64,000 bases of DNA from Phytophthora colocasiae (taxonomy: Eukaryota > Oomycota > Peronosporomycetes > Peronosporales > Peronosporaceae), in NCBI GenBank assembly GCA_018806915.1, contig JAGKQI010000091.1:1-64000 (forward strand). The letters are read 5' to 3'. Positions 22,581-32,424 of the stretch are shown piece by piece; the first letter of the stretch is position 1, and every line of letters begins with the position of its first letter. The notes under the pieces were generated by a model. That model did no database searches. It was given only the letters and a program-made list of their open reading frames with translations, and had not been told where the DNA came from. The translations under genes were made by a program, and so were the position numbers.

Positions 22581-24492
22581 TCACTGCCGTGTAACACAGT
22601 ACTTCGTGCCCGGCACGAGATCAATCTCGTGCTGTACGCCCTTATCCTTCGGAAGCTCCGAAGGAATCTCGTCCGGGAGTACATCCTTGTACTCCCGCAG
22701 AACTTCGTAGTAGGGACTCGACCTCAACGAGTCCCAACTCTGCTCCTCGAAGCGCTGCTTCTTAGTCTTCGCACTGAGGGAGTCATCACCCTCAGTGATC
22801 CCATCGACGACGAGCTGCTTCAGCTCTTCGGCTTCGCGATCCACTCTCTCGATATCCGAGAGAATGCAAATTTGTTCGATGCGTCCATCGTACAAGTCTC
22901 GTGCGAAGCGCTTCCAACTCATCGTTGGAAGTGCGGTCAACGCCGACGCACTCGTCGGCGGATTCTCCAACCGCATCCTCTGGTACTGTAACCCAGTACC
23001 AGTACGTGTCAAGACGTTCAACGTCTCGACACTCGGTGTCTGCACTGCAGATACACCCGTCTCAGTCCCGGACTGAGACTCGCGCAGCTCCCTGAGCTTG
23101 CGCCGCGAAGGTCTACCGTGGAGCCCGGCTCCAGGTGCTCCACGTCCAAGGCATCGCACCTTGGACGGGACGTTATCGCAATCGTCAGCGGATTCCTTCC
23201 GCTGACTCGCACTATCAAGCCCGGCTTGAGTGCCGCTCATCGCGTGCAGCGCTGCTGCACGTGAGCACGCAGGTTGTTCGGGTGCTGGGCGTTTGCAACC
23301 GCCAGCACCTCCTGCCGCGCAGTCGGTTCCCTGAACCGCTGCGCCTCCATCCGCTCCCGGAGCGGATGAAGCAACCGCATCGTCGACTCCCGGAGTCGAC
23401 GTGCTCTCGCTAGCTTCCTGCGCTAGCGAGTGTTCGCTTGTACACATATCATCCGTTCCCAGAGCGGATGTACGATCGCTAGTTCCCGGAACTAGCAGCG
23501 ACTGTTCGCCTATACACGTCTCATCAGCTCCCGGAGCTGATGACCGATCGCTAGTTCCTGGAACTAGCAGCGATGCGCCAGTGGCGTCAGCTCCCAGAGC
23601 TGACGCACGCCTTTCGGTTCCCCGAATTTTATTTTTATCGTCAACTCTCAGAGTTGACGCGACGTCGTCGGCGCGACCCTTGGGGGCTTGAAGTACCTCC
23701 AAGGATACCGGTATTTTACCTTCTCTCAGGTGAATCGCATTCACCTGACCATCACTCATGTGACAAACATCATTCAGATGTTTATGCGTCAGGTGATTCA
23801 CATTCACCTGACCATCACTCATGTGACCGCGACCCTTCGGCTCAGATTTCTGAGTCGACACACATTTTCTCCCAACGACTCCCTGAGTCGCTGGCGGTCG
23901 CCGGCGGCGATCGGAGGCAGCGGCGGACGCTGCTGCCTCAACTGGGGCATCACATGCACCGCCTGGTGCATGTGCAGCACTGACAGGGCCATCGCTCTCT
24001 GTCGCGCATGCTTTGTTGAAGCGTACGAGTGTACGCTTCTCCCAGTTGATCACCGGGTCATGGCGTGCAAGCCACGGCATGCCTAATACTAAGTCGAACT
24101 TATCGTCTAGATTTAAGACGATAAGGTCTTCCTCAAACGTCCTTCGTTTGTAAGAGAAGCGCACACGGACTACGCGCTTCTCAGTCCTCACGGTGGCACC
24201 TGTTGCCAACCGCACCTCCAACACGCCGCGAGGCGTATCGGCCTCTTCGAAGTCAAGCCTTCGAAGACTTCCCTGTCGAACAAAGTTGTTCGACGCGCCC
24301 GAGTCCACTAGGGCACGAAGAGAGTTCGCTCTCTTCGACATCACGTTCAGGATGACAAGGTTTGGCTTGTCATCGTGCAGCTTACAGCGAGAAACCTTCT
24401 CGCTGGGGCAGCAGTCCTCATCGTCGCGTGTCCAAGCTCGACACGCGAGACTGCATCACCAGTAGGACGCCCCGCGCCTACTGGTCCTTGGC
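22581..24492 (-). pseudogene. pol: Gypsy-A2 protease and long PR-RT linker
   Basis: A single frame of 587 codons (24344-22581) holds the aspartic protease (DSGA at 24305-24294; DLVLGMPWLARHDPVINWE about 90 codons on) and a long linker. The linker contains protein repeats of the type VPGTSDR(S/T)SA(P/L)G (about 23620-23380), and a 26-bp DNA repeat occurs twice (about 23739-23764 and 23801-23826). It ends in the RT entry segment (EIDLVPGTKYCVTRQ). Between the slippery site (24493) and 24344 the -1 frame would be open if the C run at 24416-24419 (four here, six in Gypsy-A1) had five bases. Confidence 0.8.
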
Positions 24493-24499
24493 GTTTTTT
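24459..24499 (-). promoter_or_regulatory. -1 ribosomal frameshift signal of Gypsy-A (A AAA AAC + stem-loop)
   Basis: On the minus strand the gag frame reads TCA AAA AAC, giving the canonical slippery heptamer A AAA AAC (24499-24493). An 8-nt spacer (24492-24485) leads to a perfect hairpin, CCAGTAGG/CCTACTGG with a 10-nt loop (24484-24459). The gag stop TAG (24480-24478) lies in the 5' arm. The pol frame is -1 and open across the site. This is the arrangement used by many retroviruses to make Gag-Pol. It is mutated in Gypsy-A1. Confidence 0.75.
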
Positions 24500-24597
24500 G
24501 AACGCCCGCCCGCTGTGCACTCGCGTGCATAGTGACCGATGTTACTACACTTGTAACATCGAACCTTGCTGTTCCTACGCTGCTGTTGACCAGCAGT
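24478..24597 (-). pseudogene. gag: Gypsy-A2 Gag C-terminus with zinc knuckle, cut by Gypsy-B2
   Basis: The last 39 codons of Gag carry the CCHC knuckle CYKCSNIGHYAREC and end AKDQ-TAG. The upstream part is replaced at 24598 by the Gypsy-B2 LTR; the break corresponds to 2218 of Gypsy-A1. The knuckle binds element RNA. Confidence 0.85.
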
Positions 24598-25900
24598 TGT
24601 GGTGGAGCGGATCTGCCAAAATCTCGTTAGGGCAGGTCCCGATCACCACTTGCGCCCAGACACCGACTAACGGAGGGGGTCCCCCGATGATCCGTGATCT
24701 AGCTGTGTGTAGTTTCACCTTGTGTACCCGTCGGTAGGCGGGTTACGCTCTTCCAGGTGACTTCTGAATGTGTCTTGTAGGTCGGAAGAAAGTCTTGGGT
24801 GACGCAGGGGTTTGAGGCGGCGTGGAAGTTCTTCACTCCACCTCGGGGTACTTGATCCCGGTCGTAGGCGAGTTCTCGAGCCCTGATCCGGGTACCTGGT
24901 TCTTGATCCAGGTCTTCCAATAATCCAATGTTTGGGATTCAGTCCCTTCCTTTCTGTTGTTTTCCGCTTCCGATAGCGGGGGTCTTGATAGGGCGAGATT
25001 CGACTGGATCCTTAGGCTAAACAACCAATTCCTTCCGATCCGATGTATGCACTTAAAGGATAGTTCACTAGATAGGGCAAAGCTGGCCAATATATTATCC
25101 AGACTTAACCGCTATACTAGGTCACGTATCCTTACCTCCTTGACGCCTGTAGGGCCAATGTAGTTCCCGGTTCCAGGCGCAGCGAAGACACTTGAGTGGT
25201 TCAGGGCAAATTCGATTCTGTTTATGGTTATTCCTATGCCTACTAATCCCATCCTGATTTACTATCCTACGATCACATGACACTGGCTACAGAGCTGATC
25301 CCTAGCTTGGTTCCCCTAACCCTGATCTTGAGCCGATTCCGCACTTAACCGAAGCTTGATCTCGCACTTAACCGAGGCTTGATCGCTGCCTGATCCCGCT
25401 TGGTAATCCTTCAAAGAATCCGGATCAGGCCACCAGAAGAAGTCTGCGCCACGCCTGGGCTGACCTTGATCCGGAGCTGATCTCGTACTCATACCGGAGA
25501 GGATCATTGCGTGATCCTGCGTGATCCCGCTTCGTCGCCGCCCGGGGAAGTAGGATCGTGCTGATAGAGGCTTCGGGGCGCCAGGGTAAGCCGATCGTGC
25601 TCACTTGGGACCCCGTCATCGTTGATCGCGCGAGAACATCCTTGATTTCCCCATTCTTCCTCCGGCAGGATTCGGATCACCCACGAACACCGCGACAGGA
25701 TTCGGATCACCCACGAACACCGCTCCACTTGCTCCTCCGCCGGTGTCTCCGTTGCCTGTTCCCCGGCGGGAACCCTCGTACCTTCGTCTGATTCGACCCA
25801 GATCTGGGGATCACAGGTCCCCCTGTCGCTCGTTCCGACTCTATTCGGGTTCGTGGCTGATATCGCCTCTCCGGGAAAAATCTTCGTCCGATTCACCACA
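24598..25900 (-). repeat. Gypsy-B2 3' LTR (1,303 bp)
   Basis: Matches 37083-38395 along its length, with small indels. Notable contents are tandem motifs CTTAACCGAAGCTTGATCTCG (about 25343-25383; more copies at 37827-37911), a repeated CAGGATTCGGATCACCCACG (25665-25684 and 25692-25711; one copy in the other LTR), and a very high GATC count (11 in 25321-25560 by hand). Confidence 0.9.
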
Positions 25901-26003
25901 TCCGCCCCCAGCACGTAAGTTGAGCTGCCGCAGCTCACTTCGGGTTTATTTCCACATTCACCACCTGGAACACAAGTCGTTCAAGTGCCACCACTCCCTC
26001 ACG
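25901..26003 (-). promoter_or_regulatory. Polypurine tract and leader of the convergent gene
   Basis: On the minus strand GCTGGGGGCGGA (25912-25901) abuts the 3' LTR and is the expected polypurine tract. On the plus strand the same 103 bp is the 5' leader of the convergent gene, whose ATG follows at 26004; its transcription would have to start in or near the LTR. Confidence 0.6.
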
Positions 26004-28934
26004 ATGTCCGATCCGCCTCCCTCGCCCCCTTTGACGCCGAGAACGCCCTCGAGCGAGCACTCGATCCGATCCGCCCGATCCACGGCCTCCCGCTTCTCAA
26101 CCCCGGGGTAAACCCCGAGCTGGTCACCTTGCAAGCGAGGCTGGCCCCAGCCAACGGATGCGCGAAACCTTGAGTCGCGATCGGGACCACCTGGACGACA
26201 CCGTTCGCCGGTTGCGATCCGACATGGAGAATATGGAGCGCTTCCGGGACGACCAAGCGGAGGAGATTTTGCGGCTGAACGCCGAAATCGCTCATCTGCG
26301 ATCGGGAACCGGAGATGCTATCGGTGGGGACGCGATCGCCGCCTTGCAGGATCAGCGGGCCCAGCACGACGCCGAACGACGGGAGTCTGAGCAGCGACTG
26401 GCCCGGATCCAGGCGCGGCTAGACTCTGCGCTCGAGGATCTCGACTTCCGGCTGGCCGAACTTCGCATAGCCGGGGAGACGGAGATTGAACTCCGGGATG
26501 AGCTTCAGGATCGCGAACGGGAGCTCGCCGCCGTGCGTCATGACCTGACCCTCACTCAGCGTAGCCTTGATCGCTGGCAGAGGAACGATTCCTCCCAAGG
26601 TCCACAAGCGGCTATGGCCATGCCCGCTGATCAGACTCGTCCGACGGCAGAGGAGGCTCGGTTGAGGTTGGAGTTGACGCGGACCCAAGCGGAGTTGCTC
26701 GCCGCTCGAGCCGAAGTCGCGTACCTGGAACGCGAGGCAGAGGATCACCAGGCTGAACTGGCTCGGGCACACCTCGCCTTGGAGGACGTATCCGCACCGG
26801 ATTCCCGCGCCCCGCCTTTGGGTGCAACCGCGGATGCCGCCGCCGTATCCAGCCTGGAGCAAGATCTGGCAGACGCCTTGGGAAATCTGGAAATAATCCA
26901 GCACGACCGGGACCAGCTCTCCGTCCAGCATCGTGCCGCCATTGCCGAGCGGGATCAGGCCGTCGCAGACCTTGATCAGGCCCGCCTCGACCGGGATCAG
27001 GCAATGCAAGATCTCAATCGAGTAACGGCAGACCGTGATCGAATCCAGGTCGACCTGGACGATGCCACCCAAGATCGTTTGTCTGCCCTCGCAGACCTTG
27101 ACGTGGCTCGTTCCGCCCGGGATGCGGCGACACAGGAACTCGACCAACTCCAGCGACAGAACGCGGAGCTTCGACAGGCTCACCAAGAGCTGGACGCTGA
27201 TTATGCCGAAGCCGAGCAACAGCTGCACCACGCCGAGGATTCCTCTGCTCGGTTGTCCTCGTGGATCGCGGATCGACGGGCGGCTCGTGCCACCAAAGAT
27301 CTCGAAGCGCCTCCGCTTCCCGGCCGTTCCTCCTTCCTCACGCAAGCGTCCGGCTCAGAGCACCTCAGCTCCCCGTGATCTAAAACCTGCAGCTACCGAA
27401 GCTCCCGGGTCAACCCAGCCTGTCACACCCACGGTGGTCCTGACCCCGGCAGGATCAACGGCGAGTCCGCTGGATCTGTTGGCGGATCAAGCTTCTGGGC
27501 AAGCCGGAGGGGAGGAAACCGACACTCCAGCCCCTGATTCGACCCCAGCGCCTACGGATCAGTCCGGATCGCTTCCCGCCGAGGGTGATTCGCCGGATGA
27601 GGACGAGGAAGACTCCGACTACGATCCCCAGCACCCATTCTCATCGCCGTCCGAAGAGGGCGAAAGCCCAGAACCCAGCAATGGAACTAGTTCTGAAGCC
27701 GAATCGGAACGTTCCAACGAGGCGGAGGACTCCGAGGAGGACGAGACTCTACACATGGGCCGCCAACGGTCTATCTCGACGCACCGGCGCGAGTCCGGTC
27801 AGGTTCCGAGATCCGGACCTTCTGGCACCCGTGGATCGGGGTCTCCGGACGGCTCAAGCCCATCTCCAGATGGATCAGGCCCGCCGTCTCCAGGATCACC
27901 TCCGGGTTCCCCGTCACCGCCGCCACCTCCTTCCGGCGGTTCCTCGCCCCCCGGGCTCCGACCACCCCTGTTCCCGGTCGCCTCTTTCATTCCAGGGTAC
28001 GATCGGCAGCGTACCTTCGCGGCTGCTGACATCGTGCCGTGGGATCCGCAGGTGATCGGGCAGTATTCGATCGTGGGTCTGATCGCCAGTTCTCTGGGCA
28101 AACGGTTGTTGATCCCTTCGGGTTGGCTGTTCCCTTCCCAGATACAGGCTGGGCCTGCACCGACCCCCCGCACCGAATACCTCCACGAGTTGATCACGGG
28201 CGTGAACGTGCTTGATCTGCTGGCTCTGGAGCCGTGGAACGACTTCGCGAACCCGGGTCCCCTTACGTTCGACCTCGATCTGCATGAGAGGGAGGGAACA
28301 CCCCTCGCGGCCGTGGCCGCCACCTATCGCGTTCTGGAGGAACGGCACCGTCAAGCATTTTGGGAGGCCACCCACAACTTCGAGATCACCTCTGCCATGC
28401 AGGATGCGGATCTTGAACTGCAGCGGTATTACGTTGCTCGCAAGGCCCGGCGGAGTCGGGCTGGGTCTGCTTGGCGCCAATTCCTCGCCTCCTTCCCCGC
28501 CATAATGCGCGATCAGTGGTTCGATCTCGACATCCTGCTGGATCCGTTCTTCCTTCACCTCCCCATTCCGTCGGTGGATGTGGTTCGTTGGTATCCCGGC
28601 GTGGTCTCTCGGCGTGCCAACCTGGCGGATCCCAAACGCGAACGTCCCAGAGCCGGCGAACCTGATCGAGGCTCTGGAGGAGTGTGACGAGGCGGATCCG
28701 TGGCGTAACCAGTATCGGCAAGACCCGGTCAACCATCCCGCTACCAGGATTCCCCGACTTATCGGCAAGTTCAATCCTCCTCCCGCTGGGGCTAACTTCT
28801 CCGTAAGTCGTGCGAACTTCGATCACTTGCACCAAGGCTCGGGGCTTCTCCCCGAGTTCGGATTCGGAACCCCTTCCAGGGCCGTTCTACATTCTTCCAT
28901 CTTCATTCGTAATTCTCATAATCTCCACCCGTAA
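26004..28934 (+). pseudogene. Gypsy-B2 convergent gene, about 960 codons in four pieces
   Basis: The ATG at 26004 gives MSDPPPSPPLTPRTPSSEH. A one-base loss near 26103 and a second shift near 26150 lead into a 400-codon frame (from 26158) that is a long coiled coil (RRLRSDMENMERFRDDQAEE; many ERDQ/DRDQ heptads). A shift near 27300 leads into a second large frame. That frame has a Pro/Ser/Thr and acidic linker (DEDEEDSDYDPQHPFSS), a Pro/Gly/Ser stretch, then a conserved region (VASFIPGYDRQRTFAAADIV; VAATYRVLEERHRQAFWEA; WRQFLASFPAIMRDQWFDLD). A last shift near 28632 leads to PANLIEALEECDEADPW and a stop at 28934. That last shift is also present in Gypsy-B1. Function unknown; the size, coiled coil and acidic linker suggest a structural or adaptor protein. 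Confidence 0.7.
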
Positions 28935-29158
28935 TCCGTAATCTCCATTCTCACAGTCGTTCCCTCGTACTCTATCATTTTAGGAATGTGATCCCCCTTC
29001 ATCTCCATCTCGACATCCCGGATCACCATCTTCCACCGCCAAATTCCCTACGCACATGCATATACACAAATATAAAACTCTCGCTTTGATCTGGATTCTC
29101 CTCCACATCAGCTTCTTCGATCCCGGCGAGGTAACCCTGTCACCTCGCCTGGCTTCCC
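28935..29158. other. Spacer between convergent genes of Gypsy-B2
   Basis: This 224-bp noncoding spacer separates the stop of the plus-strand gene (28934) from the pol stop (29159). It is AT-richer than its surroundings and contains diverged pieces of the 22-bp repeat seen at 3336-3415. Nothing else is recognised. Confidence 0.5.
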
Positions 29159-30433
29159 TTACACTTCTTCGTGCGACTGCATCACGCCGAACCGGTTCCG
29201 ATTAGCGTGGTCACGTAGGAACGCGCTCAATATGGCCCCACAGTTAAGATCAGCTTCGTCGACCCACGTTGGCTCATCATAACCGACCCAGTGCACCAGG
29301 AACTCACGATAGATCCGGCCGTAGCGAGTTCGTTTCCCACTTCGCATGTCCGAGATCCATTCGACTTCGTACTCATCGGCATCCAGATCTGGAACCCAAC
29401 TGTCCTCCGGAAGGAGGATCTCATCGAAATCGAGCCGATCTGCTTCATCTACCGTCAACTCGATCCGCGGTCGATCTGGGAAATTCCGTACCAGCTTTAG
29501 CTTAGAAACATGAACCACCGGAAAGATATGGTAATCAGAGCCCGCGATCTCCAGCTTGATCGTGAATTCATTGAGCTTCTCTGCAACACGGAACGGGCCA
29601 TGCCAAAGGTGGGCGAGTTTACGGGCATACCCTTCCTTCACACGATCTAGGTATAGCCAAACTCGTGATCCAGCTTCGATCTGATGCGGATCGACATCCT
29701 CATTGTGCCGATCAGCTCGGTCCGCGATCGCCTCTCGCAGCTTAGCGTTGACCTGTTCTCTCGACTGCTGGTAGTATCTCTGAACGCGATATCTCCACCG
29801 TCTTGGATCGCGATCGTGGCGTCTGGTCGACCCGATCGGGATCGTTGCTTCCAACGTCGATCTTGGATCCCATCCGTGTACCAAATAGTGAGGGGTATCT
29901 CCCCGGACCCGATCGTGAGCCGTGTTAATGGCGAAAGTCAATCTCTCCGCATATTCATCCCAGTCCTTTTGATCGAGATCTTGAACATACATCTTGATCG
30001 CCCTAGTGGCCGTTTGCACCATCCGTTCCGCAGTCCCATTGGCCTGTGGTCGGTAGGCCATCGTCGCCCGTTGTCGCTGCCCCAGGATCCTATTGAACGA
30101 TCTGAAGAAGTCGGACATGAAGCCCGGTTCTCGATCGTGCCTGATCATCTCGCTAGCACCAAATCTGCGGAACACGCATTCTTCATAAGATTCCGCGACG
30201 GTCTGAGCCGATCGGGAGGAACTAGCCTTTGCGATCACATATCCCGTGAACAGATCCACCCAGATCAGCAGTTCAGTATTGCCTTTGTTGGATCTGGGCA
30301 GAGAGGGTATGTGATCCATCGCTATGATCTGGAATGGGTATGTAGCTTGCAGATTCCCAGGTGACTCGCCCCGGATCGTGGGTCTCCCCTTTCCGGTCTC
30401 ACAGTCTACACACTCGCCTACGTATCGCTGCAC
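29159..30433 (-). pseudogene. pol: Gypsy-B2 integrase core and chromodomain (pol 3' part)
   Basis: This 424-codon frame starts in the zinc-finger end (VQRYVGECVDCETGKG) and carries the DDE core (IAMDHIPSLP; RHDREPGFMSDFF; NGTAERMVQTATRAIKMY), a GPY/F module (LAHLWHGPFRVAEKL) and a C-terminal chromodomain-like segment (YEVEWISDMRSGKRTRYGR then FLVHWVGYDEPTWVDE), ending SHEEV. It is intact in itself but is out of frame with the upstream part (break near 30505), so it is not expressed as part of Pol without repair. Confidence 0.85.
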
Positions 30434-32424
30434 ACTCCGATATAATCCCCTCCAGTGGAAATGATCTCGGATCCGCTGATAAGTGCGTCCGATCCCTTGA
30501 TGTCCCCTTCCAGAGTCGTATGGTAGTGGTGGAGGACATCCTGCTGTAGCGTTTCTGGAACCACGAGTCTCATCAGGCGGTCGCGATCACCTCTTGATCT
30601 CGGCCCTGGTGGGCAATAAAACAACAGATCCTGTTCATCTACCTCGTACTCGGAAGCGATCTTGGCGTAGGATCCAGACTCGGCTCGAGTAAGATCCGCG
30701 ATCTGCCCAGCCAGGTACTTCTTTAGTCCGGCGATCCAGACCTCCTCGTCCTGGGCTCGCCTGATCCGATCCACTCGCATCTCCCGGATCAGTTCCTCTC
30801 GCAGGACGGCGGCATCGGGTCGCGCTCGGGCTGCACCCGTGGCTACGGCCGACACTTGCACCGGTCGATCTTCAACTCGAGGGATCAACACCTCATCAAG
30901 CCGATTTAGGGTGGCCAGATCACACCGATCTGCTTCATCGTGGACCTCGATCCCGCTTCCTCGCTGCAGCGCGGCACTCGCCAAGCTGTCTGCGCTCCCA
31001 TTCCAGTCTCTCTTCACATGGACTAGCTCATGATCTCCCCAATTCCGCAAGTGATCTAGCACCTTCTGTTTCAGTAACGTCAATCCTGGCGCCTTGCAGT
31101 CGATCTCGCCCCGGACTTGTCGGATCACTAGGTTCGAATCGCCACAAATGACCAAACGGCGGCGTTCTAACTGTGCGATCATGCCAAGACCTAGCAAGAG
31201 CCCACGGTATTCCGCTTCATTGACAGTAAGACTCTCCGCATAGTCTGATCTAGCTTTGATCACTTTCCACTCCGGCAAACTCCACACGATCGCGCTGAAA
31301 GCGCCTCCTCCTCGTTTCACGCGTGCCGAACCGTCGAAACTTACCACCCATAGCTCCTCGCCTGGATCTACGGTGGGAATCGGCATCTGGATCTTACGCC
31401 TTGGTTCCTTCTGTGGCGCGATCGCGATCAGGGCTTCGTCGATCTCCGATCTAGGCGTTATATTAGCTGCGATCGCCCCCAGTATCTCATCCTCTCCCTT
31501 CGTACACTTCGTGATCTCGAGTGTCCATGGGGACAGGAGAGCAGACCATTGTCCCAGACGCCCTTGAAGGCCGGCAGACCTGAACAGCCAGGCAAGCGTG
31601 GAGTGTCTGGTTAGGACCTTGATCCGACGTCCCACCAACAGGGTGTAGTGTAGATCCAGGATCCGAAGTAGAGCCAACACCTCCTTTTCGGCAACATTAT
31701 AGTTTAGCTCGTTCGTCTTCAAGGTTCGGCTGGCAAACGCGACCGGGTGGTAGATCTGGTCGTGTTCCTGCATTAGTGCGGCGGAAATCGCCCAGTCACT
31801 GGCATACACGATCACCACGGGTAACTTTGTCATGTCGAAGTGACGAAGGATCGGGGTCGACGCGATCTTGGTTTTCAAGGCTGTAAACACCCTGTGTGCC
31901 CTACCCCACCTTTCGTCGCCAGCTCTTTGGGCCAGATTGGCTCCGACCTTGCTTGAACAGGGGGGAGGCGTCGCCCCCAAGTTAAAATCCGGCGTACTAT
32001 TCTCCTTTTGAGTCAAGGTGTCGGGTGATCCATCCTGATTCGACTTAAGCGCAACGGGATCTCGATTGATCGGGTCCGTACTATCCATGATCTTTCGAAG
32101 ATCTGGTCGCTTCTTCAGTTCTGCGAACTCCACTTCACGTAGTTCATATAGGACCGATGCATAGATCGCATAATCCTCGATGAACCGACTATAGTAATTC
32201 AAACTTCCCAGGAACGATTGCATGGATCGGAGCGACCCAGGGAATGGCAGATCTGTCAGAGACTTCAGGTCTTTCGGGTTTGCCTCCAATCCGTCGATCG
32301 ACACTTTGTGTCCGAGATATTCCACCTTATCCATGCCCCAGAAGCTCTTCGCCACACTGATCGAGAGATTCCACTTATCACAGGCCTCAATAGGTCTTCC
32401 ACCCGATCGCACATTTGATCCCAT
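30418..32424 (-). pseudogene. pol: Gypsy-B2 RNase H, second RNase H and integrase zinc finger (pol middle)
   Basis: A 668-codon frame. It begins at the end of RT (KSFWGMDKVEYLGHKVSI), followed by the tether and gypsy RNase H (VVIVYASDWAISAALMQ; KEVLALLRILDLHYTLLVG; TRHSTLAWLF). Then comes a second RNase H of the cellular/archaeal type: WVVSFDGSARVKRGGGAFSA, LTVNEAEYRGLLLGL, LVICGDSNLVIRQ and NGSADSLA supply the D-E-D-D residues. The frame ends in the HHCC finger (HHYHTTLEG). Dual-RNase H gypsy elements are known from plants (Tat lineage) and, as I recall, oomycetes. A one-base loss near 30505 ends the frame. Confidence 0.85.

Larger units (their letters stand above)
17686..24597 (-). mobile_element. 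Gypsy-A2, 3' LTR to gag C-terminus
   Basis: This Gypsy-A element runs on the minus strand from gag (24597) to its 3' LTR (17686). It is inserted in the Gypsy-B1 leader (left target bases GGTTA) and is itself cut in gag by Gypsy-B2. Its own 5' LTR and most of gag are absent from the window. It preserves the fullest view of Gypsy-A: PR, RT, RNase H, IN with chromodomain, convergent gene, purine tract and LTR. Confidence 0.85.

Noticed and set aside
26419..27345. A 308-codon minus-strand frame opposite the Gypsy-B2 coiled coil
   Set aside because: It is the mirror of the strongly biased coiled-coil codons, starts away from any leader, and its composition (Gly/Ile/Val-rich) is typical of an antisense shadow; the plus-strand frame has the ATG next to the LTR in both copies.
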